A DNA stretch of 64,000 bases, taken from contig JAHJBC010000001.1 of the NCBI GenBank assembly GCA_018813765.1, positions 124,001 to 188,000 on the forward strand, in the 5' to 3' direction. The notes under the pieces were generated by a model that was given only the letters and a program-made list of their open reading frames with translations, ran no database searches and was not told the DNA's origin. How positions within the stretch are numbered: position 1 is the stretch's first letter; the number at the start of each line of letters is the position of its first letter. This document shows positions 17,110 to 24,301 of this stretch, in pieces. The translations under genes and the position numbers were made by a program. Origin of the DNA: Gammaproteobacteria bacterium (GTDB lineage Bacteria; Pseudomonadota; Gammaproteobacteria; Burkholderiales; Gallionellaceae).

Positions 17110-17885
17110 TTACCTCGACAACCTGCGCCGGAACAACACCAGCGACACATAGAATGCGGTCAGCGCATATGCCAGCAGCACGCCGATGTGCAGCAGCGCC
17201 TGCGGAGGCACGGTGCCATTCATCAGCGGCCGGGCCAAGTCCACCGCGTGCGTCAGGGGCAACGCGCCTGCCACGATCTGGAACCCTTCCGGCAACTGGG
17301 TGACCGGAAAAAAGACGCCGCATAGTAGCATCATCGGGGTGATGACCAGCGTGAAGTAGTACATGAAGAAGTCGTACGCTGGCGCCAGCGCAGTCATGAT
17401 CAGGCCGATGGCGGCGAAGGCGAGACCGATCAGCAAAGCCAGCGGGATCATCCACAGCGACATCAGCGAATTCGACAGGCCGAGTATCCAGATCACCGCC
17501 AGCACCGCCGCGCCCGACATCAGACTTTTGGTCGCCGCCCACAGGATCTCCGACAGCACCACATCGTCCAGCGACACCGGCGTGTTCAAAATCGCTTCCC
17601 ATGTGCGTTGTTCGTGCATGCGCGCAAAGCCGGAATACAGCGCCTCGAAGCTGGCGCTGTTCATGGTGCTGTAGCACACCGTGCCCGCGGCGAGGAAAGC
17701 CATGTAGGACATGCCGCCCATCTCGGGCAGCAGGCTGCCGAGGCCGTAACCGAGACCGAGCATGTAGATCACCGGATCGGCGAGGTGTCCGAGGATGGAG
17801 GGCGCGGCGATCTTCTTCCACACCAGCCAGTGGCGGCGCCAGATGGGGAAGAAACGCAGGCTCAGCCGAGGCATTGCAAAGTGGT

Positions 17886-17889
<4 letters not shown>
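17110..17889 (-). CDS. ABC-2 type export permease, NodJ-like
   Basis: A 259-residue permease with six predicted membrane helices and the ABC-2 signature ([36 protein letters not shown]). The N-terminal [36 protein letters not shown] and the [22 protein letters not shown] segment are typical of NodJ-type lipo-oligosaccharide exporters. Its ATG overlaps the stop of the ATPase gene by four bases. No nod synthesis genes are nearby, so it probably exports another lipid-linked or amphipathic substrate. The 3' end abuts repeat copy 2. Confidence 0.87.
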
Positions 17890-18800
<911 letters not shown>

Positions 18801-18819
18801 TCAATTAACCCCGCAACTC

Positions 18820-18945
18820 CGTCATTCCGGCGCAGGCCGGAATCCAGTAGTTAATAGATTTCCCGCGTAGTGGGACAACACCTTGGTCTTGTCCGCTTCG
18901 CGGGCTGATTATTTTGGCTGGATTCCGGCCTGCGCCGGAATGACG
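18820..18945. repeat. MITE-like element with 28-base terminal inverted repeats, copy 3
   Basis: Perfect 28-base arms lie at 18820-18847 and 18918-18945, identical to copies 1 and 2. The 70-base core includes TTTCCCGCGTAGTGGGACAA and a CTTGTCCGCTTCGCGGG segment. It sits between the 3' end of an alpha/beta hydrolase gene (stop at 18966) and the start of the NodI-like ATPase gene (18800). Confidence 0.85.
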
Positions 18946-18965
18946 GAGCAATATTATTTCAGGTG

Positions 18966-19595
18966 TCACAATTCCACTCCACTGAAATGCCGTTTCACGA
19001 TATCGCGCAACTGCGTCAATCGTCCATGAAAGAAATGCTCCGCCCCAGGCAACACCACGATGGGCAGGTGCTGCGGGCGCGCCCAGTCCAGCGCCTCGGC
19101 CAGCGGCACGACGTCGTCATGCTCGCCGTGGATGACCAGCGTATCGGGCGGTACCACGGGCATGTCGCCAGCCGTGAAACGACCGACGGCGGGTGCGGCC
19201 AGTACCAGATGCTGCGGCTTCAACCGTTGCGCGGCGCGCGCCGCAACGTAGCCGCCGAAGGAGAAACCCGAGAGCAGCAGCGGCAGTTCTTCGCCGAACT
19301 GTTCCTGCGCATAGCGCACCACGTCGACCATGTCCTGCTCTTCGCCGTCGCCGCCGGTGAATTCGCCCTCGCTCGCACCGACGCCGCGGAAGTTGAAACG
19401 CACGGCGACACAGCCCAGTTCGGCGAAGGCTTTGGCCAGCGTGACCGCGACCTTGTTGTCCATGTTGCCGCCCATGGTGGGCAGCGGGTGCGCCACCACC
19501 GCGAGCGCACAGGGAATGTCATCCGGCATGTGCACCAGCCCTTCGAGCTGGCCTGCCTTGCCTTCGACGCTGAATCTTTGCAATGCTGTCGCCAT
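18966..19595 (-). CDS. Alpha/beta hydrolase (small, PHA-depolymerase/KANL3-like)
   Basis: A 209-residue alpha/beta hydrolase. Motifs are AVVAHPLPTMGGNMDNKVA (oxyanion region), RFNFRGVGASEGEFTGG, nucleophile elbow SGFSFGGYVA, HGEHDDVVPL (acid) and PGAEHFFHGRL (His). The pattern HPLP-GG-M-NKV...RFNFRGVG is typical of a conserved bacterial family of unknown substrate. Its ATG overlaps the ferredoxin stop by one base (TGATG), giving translational coupling in a vanZ-ferredoxin-hydrolase operon. Confidence 0.87.
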   Translation of the reverse strand: MATALQRFSVEGKAGQLEGLVHMPDDIPCALAVVAHPLPTMGGNMDNKVAVTLAKAFAELGCVAVRFNFRGVGASEGEFTGGDGEEQDMVDVVRYAQEQFGEELPLLLSGFSFGGYVAARAAQRLKPQHLVLAAPAVGRFTAGDMPVVPPDTLVIHGEHDDVVPLAEALDWARPQHLPIVVLPGAEHFFHGRLTQLRDIVKRHFSGVEL

Positions 19596-19906
19596 CAGAC
19601 CTTCAATCGTTCCACCACGCGCCCGTGGGTGAGGTGTTCTTCGATGATCTCGTCGAGGTCCTGCTGGTCGACATAGGTGTACCAGACCGCTTCGGGATAG
19701 ACCACCAGCACCGGACCGAGGTCGCAGCGCCCGAGGCAGCCCGCCGAGTTGATGCGGATGGTGTTCTGCTCGGTGGAGATGCCGAGCAGCTTGACCTTGT
19801 CCTTGACGTAGTCGCGCGCGGCCTTGGCGTTATGGTTGGCGCAACAGTCGTCGCCAGGTGCACGCTGGTTCTCGCAAAAGAACACATGTTTGCTGTAGAA
19901 ACTCAT
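19595..19906 (-). CDS. Thioredoxin-like [2Fe-2S] ferredoxin
   Basis: A 103-residue protein with the thioredoxin-fold ferredoxin pattern: Cys11 and the Cys21-Cys22 pair in the N-terminal part, then Cys57 and Cys61 in SAGCLGRCDLGP. These would hold a [2Fe-2S] cluster. The C-terminal YVDQQDLDEIIEEHL is also typical. ATG at 19906 has a GGAGA ribosome site and overlaps the VanZ stop by four bases; a longer in-frame reading into vanZ is rejected. It probably transfers electrons in the cytosol. The partner is unknown. Confidence 0.9.
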   Translation of the reverse strand: MSFYSKHVFFCENQRAPGDDCCANHNAKAARDYVKDKVKLLGISTEQNTIRINSAGCLGRCDLGPVLVVYPEAVWYTYVDQQDLDEIIEEHLTHGRVVERLKV

Positions 19907-20994
19907 TTTTCTCCTTCTTCCCGGTGACGGTGGGTCTGCGCCCACCACAGGTAGCCGCCCAGCAGCAGCGGGAACAGCGACGATACGGTCTGCGACAAGC
20001 CGTTGTAGTTGAGCAGATGGCCGTAACGCCAATGATACAGGCGCATCGCGGCGGACGGGGCGCTGTCGTCCAGCACGAAGTACACCAGCACCAGGTATAT
20101 CACCGCGACCAGCGCGGTCGCGCGGAACAGCCAGCGCCGCGACAGCCAGCCGATGCCCGCCAGCAGCAGCAGACCCAGGACGATGCCGAGCATCGCCTCG
20201 GTGTTCAGCCACAGGAGCAATGCCCATGACTTAAGCAAGGTCGCGGCAGCGGCAAATTTGGCCAGCGCCACCACACCCAGCACCAGCACCAGCCCGACTA
20301 CGGCGTGGCGACGCTCGCGCAGCAGCGTGAGCAGCAGCATGCCGGCCATCATCAGGTTCAGGCTGATGGCCAGGCTCTCCCAAATATCGAAAGGTGTCTT
20401 CGGTATCTCGACGAATGTCCCGTATACCGGCACGGTGATGAACACGCTGCCCAGCATGGGCAGCGTGGGGTTGATCTGCGCGAACATCCACAGCATCACC
20501 AGCGCCAGCCCGAAATCGACACCGGGGTCTTTTCTGAAGAAGCCGATGCGCCACGCGGTTATGCGCGCGAACCAGGTGTGCCTGGCCACGCTAACTGCCA
20601 GTATGGCGCCGACCAACAAGCCGAGACCATTGCTGAGGATGTCCGAATTCGAACTGGTGCGGCTGGGCAGGTACATCTGCAGGTATTCCATCACTGCCGA
20701 GTACAGCAATCCACCCAGTGTCGCCCACAGCACGCTCCATTTTGCGTTGCAGTGGACCCTTATCGTCAGCCCGAGCAAGACACCGAAAGGCAGATAGGCC
20801 AGCAGGTTAATGACGGCATCGAACGCAGTGTAGGTCTGTCTGAACGGGGAAGTGAGCACTTCCAGAAACGATAGCCCCTGCTCCTGCCAGCCCGAGAATG
20901 GCGACAGACTGACGTAGGCGATGAACACAGCATATCCGGCCGCCAGATAGCGTCGTAGCAGGCTGCGTGGTGTCGCGGTATTGTCGAATGTCAT
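19903..20994 (-). CDS. VanZ family membrane protein
   Basis: A 363-residue integral membrane protein with about 9-10 hydrophobic helices. The N-terminal domain matches VanZ (SLSPFSGW, DAVINLLAYLPFGVLLG, SAVMEYLQMYLPSRTSSNSDILSNGLG). The C-terminal half is a further set of helices of unknown role. VanZ-like proteins are linked to low-level glycopeptide resistance in Gram-positives, but the biochemical role is unclear, and in Gram-negatives it is unknown. ATG at 20994 (MTFDNTATP) is chosen. The longer start at 21081 adds 29 unlikely residues. It is the first gene of a three-gene coupled operon. Confidence 0.85.
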   Translation of the reverse strand: MTFDNTATPRSLLRRYLAAGYAVFIAYVSLSPFSGWQEQGLSFLEVLTSPFRQTYTAFDAVINLLAYLPFGVLLGLTIRVHCNAKWSVLWATLGGLLYSAVMEYLQMYLPSRTSSNSDILSNGLGLLVGAILAVSVARHTWFARITAWRIGFFRKDPGVDFGLALVMLWMFAQINPTLPMLGSVFITVPVYGTFVEIPKTPFDIWESLAISLNLMMAGMLLLTLLRERRHAVVGLVLVLGVVALAKFAAAATLLKSWALLLWLNTEAMLGIVLGLLLLAGIGWLSRRWLFRATALVAVIYLVLVYFVLDDSAPSAAMRLYHWRYGHLLNYNGLSQTVSSLFPLLLGGYLWWAQTHRHREEGEK

Positions 20995-21113
20995 GAACTG
21001 AATCTGAGGGAAATACTCAAATGAATAACGATTGACTCGCAGTTGAGGGTGATGAACAATGCCCCCCGCTTCACAAAACACTATTATGAATCTGGGCTCC
21101 TCTGGAGGGGATT

Positions 21114-21578
21114 ATGGCATACCTGCATTGGTCGAGTGATCTCGATACCGGGATCGACGTCATCGACAAGCAGCATAGACGCATCGTTGATTACCTCAAC
21201 GAGCTCAACGAGGCGAGCGGTCGCGGCGATGGCGCTGCGACAATTCATGTGCTGAACGAGCTCGTCGACTACACCCTCACGCACTTCGCATTCGAGGAAG
21301 AATTGCAGGAAAGGGCGGCCTATCCCTTCCTGAAAGCGCACAAGCGCGTGCACGAGATCTTCACCAAGCGCGTGGCAGAATTCCAGAAACGCGCCGCCGA
21401 AGGCGAAAACGTGACCCCGGAACTGCTCTCCATGCTCAAGATCTGGCTGGTCAACCACATCAAGGGCGACGATGCCGACTACGTCGACTGCGTGCGCAAG
21501 ACGCTGGGCATGGAAGCAAAAGGCGACATCCACACCGGCGGTTTGCTGGGCAGCATCCTGAAGAAGTTCTTCGGTTAA
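21114..21578 (+). CDS. Bacteriohemerythrin
   Basis: A 154-residue hemerythrin-like protein with a non-heme diiron oxygen-binding site. All ligands are present: His21, His57 and Glu61 (HFAFEEE), His76 and His80 (HKRVH), and His115 plus Asp120 (HIKGDD). The protein is cytosolic and single-domain. It may store, carry or sense O2, which fits a microaerobic lifestyle. The start is fixed by GGAGGGG upstream. Its TAA shares the palindrome TTAA with the stop of the convergent DUF167 gene. Confidence 0.93.
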   Translation: MAYLHWSSDLDTGIDVIDKQHRRIVDYLNELNEASGRGDGAATIHVLNELVDYTLTHFAFEEELQERAAYPFLKAHKRVHEIFTKRVAEFQKRAAEGENVTPELLSMLKIWLVNHIKGDDADYVDCVRKTLGMEAKGDIHTGGLLGSILKKFFG

Positions 21579-21889
21579 TCCTCAACACGCGAAGCAGCGT
21601 CCTGCCGCTTCGCGATCACCGCAGGCAAACGTTTCGGCGCAGCGATGCGCAACTGCTTGTTCACGTTGTATACCCCGAACACCACCGTGATCGCCTTCTC
21701 GGGCACATCGAACTCGCCCGCCAGAAAAGTCACCAGATGCGCAGTCGCTTTGCCGCGCACCGGATTTTCGGCGACATGGACCTCCAGTTGTTTGCCGATG
21801 ACCTTGCCGATCTTCGTCTTCTTCGCGCGCGGACGGCCGAGGATGTTCAATACCAGTGTGTCGCCTTCCCACTGGCAGAACGAAGACAT
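21575..21889 (-). CDS. DUF167 (YggU-like) family protein
   Basis: A 104-residue small alpha/beta protein. The LVLNILGRPRAKKTKIGKVIGKQLEVHVAENPVRGKA segment and LVTFLAGEFDVPEKAITVVFG are the DUF167 (UPF0235) pattern. The function is unknown. ATG at 21889 has an AAGG ribosome site and begins 10 bases after the upstream gene's stop. An ATG at 21913 would overlap that gene. The gene follows the RluF-like gene and is probably cotranscribed. The last four bases overlap the convergent hemerythrin stop. Confidence 0.83.
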   Translation of the reverse strand: MSSFCQWEGDTLVLNILGRPRAKKTKIGKVIGKQLEVHVAENPVRGKATAHLVTFLAGEFDVPEKAITVVFGVYNVNKQLRIAAPKRLPAVIAKRQDAASRVED

Positions 21890-21899
21890 CTCCAATCCT

Positions 21900-22616
21900 T
21901 TAGAACTTTTCATGCGGCATCAAATAGCGCCACTGCCCCAGTGGCAACTTGGACATCGACACGCGCCCGATGCGCAGCCGTTTCATCGCCAGCACCTGCA
22001 AGCCAACGGCCTTGCACATATGAGCGACCTGGCCGGGCTTCACGCCCTTGAGCGCAAAGCGCAAATGCGTTTCGTTCTGCCAGCTCACCTTGACCGGCGG
22101 CAGCGGCTTGCCGTTGTAACTGAGCCCGTGATTGAGCAGCTTGAGTCCATCGGCGACAAGATCGCCCGCGACCTGCACGACATATTCCTGCTCGATCGTC
22201 GCCGCATCGTCGGTCAACTTGCGCGTCACGCGATAGTCCTGGGTAAACACCGTCATGCCGCCGGCATGCATCTCCAGCGGCAGGGATTGCGACAGGTGCA
22301 GGAAGTGCTGCTTGAGCAGGCGGATGCCGGAATGGTCGTCTGCCGCGCGCGTCCCGGCACAGAGCAGTTGTTTGATCGCATCTGCATTCATGTCCGCGTC
22401 CGCTGGGTGGTGAAACAGGATGGTCACCGGCTCCACCGGAACCAACACGGCCTCGGGATGCAACTCGATCTTCTGGTCCGCCACCATGAACTGCGGCTCT
22501 TCCACCACCTGCCCGTCCACCATCACCCAGCCGCCCGCGATATACAGCTCCGCCTCGCGGCGCGAGCAATGGACCAATTCGGCAAGACGTTTGGCGAGAC
22601 GGATGGGGTCGGACAT
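21900..22616 (-). CDS. RluF/RluB-like pseudouridine synthase with altered active site
   Basis: A 238-residue protein with an N-terminal S4 RNA-binding domain (LAKRLAELVHCSRREAELYIAGGWVMVDGQVV) and a C-terminal half that matches RluB/E/F-type 23S rRNA pseudouridine synthases, ending with MKRLRIGRVSMSKLPLGQWRYL. The catalytic loop, normally G-R-L-D-x-x-[TS]-x-G-L, reads LPLEMHAGGM here, so the catalytic Asp aligns with Glu. It may have lost synthase activity and act as an RNA-binding protein. ATG at 22616 is chosen. A start at 22646 would add ten residues. Neither has a strong ribosome site. Confidence 0.75.
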   Translation of the reverse strand: MSDPIRLAKRLAELVHCSRREAELYIAGGWVMVDGQVVEEPQFMVADQKIELHPEAVLVPVEPVTILFHHPADADMNADAIKQLLCAGTRAADDHSGIRLLKQHFLHLSQSLPLEMHAGGMTVFTQDYRVTRKLTDDAATIEQEYVVQVAGDLVADGLKLLNHGLSYNGKPLPPVKVSWQNETHLRFALKGVKPGQVAHMCKAVGLQVLAMKRLRIGRVSMSKLPLGQWRYLMPHEKF

Positions 22617-22687
22617 TTGATGTGAATCTGGAATCAAGGAGCGCATTGTAAGCGCTCAGCTCCGGCGTTCACCTGTAAAATCCTGAC

Positions 22688-22915
22688 ATGGACGCCGACA
22701 AAAAAACGCGCCCTCCACTGGAGGGCATCACACTCGAGATGATCGTCACGCAACTCTCCGAGAGCATCGGCTGGGAAGCGATGGCCGAAGCCGTGCCGGT
22801 GCGATGTTTCACGCATGACCCGAGTGTTAAATCGAGTTTGAAGTTTTTGCGGAGGACGCCCTGGGCGAGGGCGAAGGTGGAGGAGTTGTATTTGTTGATA
22901 CGGCGCGTTAGCTGA
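22688..22915 (+). CDS. VF530 (DUF2132) DNA-binding protein
   Basis: A 75-residue protein with the whole VF530 pattern: LEGITLEMIVTQLSESIGWEAM, then VRCFTHDPSVKSSLKFLRRTPWARAKVEELYL. Members of the family are small proteins with a DNA-binding fold and wide distribution in proteobacteria; their cellular role is not known. It diverges from the RluF-like gene with a short gap. A GC-rich hairpin repeat (22924-22964) follows eight bases after its stop and may act as terminator. Confidence 0.87.
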   Translation: MDADKKTRPPLEGITLEMIVTQLSESIGWEAMAEAVPVRCFTHDPSVKSSLKFLRRTPWARAKVEELYLLIRRVS

Positions 22916-22923
22916 CGCTTCTG

Positions 22924-22964
22924 TTCCCTCTCCCTCTGGGAGAGGGCTAGGGTGAGGGAGCTCT
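22924..22964. repeat. GC-rich hairpin repeat, intergenic copy (family of four)
   Basis: On the minus strand this reads CCCTCACCCTAGCCCTCTCC, followed by a short loop and GGGAGAGGG. The same family occurs at 26178-26222 (inside polA), 48325-48360 (inside gcvPA) and 50426-50461 (inside gcvPB). Here it is intergenic, just after the VF530 stop, and could work as a terminator hairpin. Confidence 0.75.
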
Positions 22965-22995
22965 CCTTGCACTCCACCACACTTCAAAACCAACA

Positions 22996-23227
22996 CCGTC
23001 GGGGGTAGCCCGACAGCTAGTCACTTTTCTCGTCTTGCCGAGAAAAGTAACCAAAAGAGGGCGCCCCCGGTTTGCCGCCCCTTCAGGGTTCCCTCGATAT
23101 TTCGCCAACAAGCGGGGCTGCGCAACTCGCCCTAGCGGGGCACACAAGACGTGCCCCACCGCGGAGCTCGGACAGTGCTCGCCTAAAGCTCCGCTTGTTG
23201 GTGAAATATCGAGGCGGCGCACAGGGG
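22996..23227. repeat. Left arm of a 232-base inverted repeat pair
   Basis: The reverse complement of this segment matches 24001-24232 over the full 232 bases with about 11 differences and no gaps (roughly 95% by eye). It contains smaller palindromes: a GGGGCAC/GTGCCCC hairpin, and a pair GATATTTCGCC...GGTGAAATATC about 100 bases apart. It has no coding function. Together with the right arm it brackets one AT-rich gene. Confidence 0.88.
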
Positions 23228-23365
23228 AAAGAAAGTCAAAACCCAAAATCACAGCGCGGGCACTACGTGCCCACGCTATACGTTATGCATCATGATTGGC
23301 CAAATCAATTTGGCTCCAGTACATTGCGCCTTAGTAGTTCCCAAACATATCTGAGGAGAAGAAAA

Positions 23366-23920
23366 ATGAGCAGTCGGTTAAGCTTGATCGCTATTCTTTT
23401 CATAATTGCCATTTGTAACTCTGACAAACTTTATGCAGCAGAAACAAACATGCAATATGTTGGCGACTTTGAATATGTTGATAGCAGCGAAGGATCCTGC
23501 GATGGGTATATCGTTGCGCTCTGGAAAATGAGTGATTCACTTGTTGGTTACCTGAGACACTACAGCAGCGAATGCTCGGACCCGCGCACAGGTATTATTG
23601 AAGATGTACAACACAATCCTTCAACTGGGAACTTAACTTTCAAAGTTAAACTATGGGCAAGTAGCTGTATCGCTTTTAAAGAGGGTAGATGCGTATACTC
23701 GAAAGACCTTCTCACTTTCAAAGGGCTATTGAAAGCTGAAAATCTTTCGGGTTCAATTTCGTGGTACAGCCTTGACCAAAAGAAGAACATATACCTTCAC
23801 CAAGTATCTCTAAAGCTTAAAAAAGATAGCGATGAGTATGATAAGAGTCCAGCAAGCTACGATATGTTTGTTAAAGAGTGGAAAGAAGTATTTGGGCCAA
23901 AATGGAACTCTCCAGATTAA
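23366..23920 (+). CDS. AT-rich secreted protein of unknown function, between long inverted repeats
   Basis: A 184-residue protein with a clear Sec signal peptide (about residues 1-24, cleavage near LYAAET) and a mature beta-rich domain with five cysteines. ATG at 23366 has GAGGAG seven bases upstream. The GC content is about 40% by eye, far below neighbouring genes at about 60%, and codon use is AT-rich. These signs suggest transfer from another genome. It is the only gene inside the 232-base inverted repeats. The family is not recognised; it may be a periplasmic or secreted accessory protein. A perfect 10-base hairpin follows the stop. Confidence 0.82.
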   Translation: MSSRLSLIAILFIIAICNSDKLYAAETNMQYVGDFEYVDSSEGSCDGYIVALWKMSDSLVGYLRHYSSECSDPRTGIIEDVQHNPSTGNLTFKVKLWASSCIAFKEGRCVYSKDLLTFKGLLKAENLSGSISWYSLDQKKNIYLHQVSLKLKKDSDEYDKSPASYDMFVKEWKEVFGPKWNSPD

Positions 23921-23943
23921 GTGAATATAATTCCAGAATATTA

Positions 23944-23967
23944 GGAAGGGCAACTTGTTGCCCTTCC
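23944..23967 (+). terminator. Hairpin after the AT-rich cargo gene
   Basis: A perfect 10-base stem GGAAGGGCAA / TTGCCCTTCC with loop CTTG lies 24 bases after the stop codon at 23920. There is no long U tract, so termination strength is uncertain. Confidence 0.55.
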
Positions 23968-24000
23968 CTCGCATTTAAGGTTCTGGTTTGCAGTATCCCT

Positions 24001-24232
24001 CCCCTGTGCGCCGCCTCGTTATTTCGCCAGCAAGCGGGGGTTTAGGCGAGCACTGTCTGAGCTCCGCGGTGGGGCACGTCTTGTGTGCCCCGCTAGGGCG
24101 AGTTGCGCAGCCCCGCTTGTTGGTGAAATATCGAGGGAACCCCGAAGGGGCGGCAAACCGGGGGCGCCTTCTTTTGGTTACTTTTCTTGGCAAGACAAGA
24201 AAAGTGACTAGCTGTCGGGCTACCCCCGACGG
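24001..24232. repeat. Right arm of a 232-base inverted repeat pair
   Basis: This is the inverted partner of 22996-23227, with the same length and about 95% identity. The two arms enclose 773 bases containing only the AT-rich secreted-protein gene and its hairpin. A lone degenerate arm of the 28-base repeat family (24269-24296) follows before polA's stop. Confidence 0.88.
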
Positions 24233-24268
24233 TTTTGTGGCGCGCAACGCGCGCCAGTATTTGATTCA

Positions 24269-24296
24269 CTGGATTCCGGCCTCCACCGGAATGACG
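24269..24296. repeat. Solitary arm of the 28-base inverted-repeat family
   Basis: CTGGATTCCGGCCTCCACCG plus the following bases match the right arm of the MITE-like family, with two changes in the GCG region (CTCCACC in place of CTGCGCC). No partner arm is nearby. It ends five bases before polA's stop codon, like copy 2, which also abuts a stop codon. Confidence 0.7.
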
Positions 24297-24301
24297 GAGC
24301 G

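Noticed and set aside
22996-24232. Insertion sequence or CRISPR array
   Set aside because: There is no transposase frame and no spaced direct repeats. The structure is one pair of inverted arms around a single gene.
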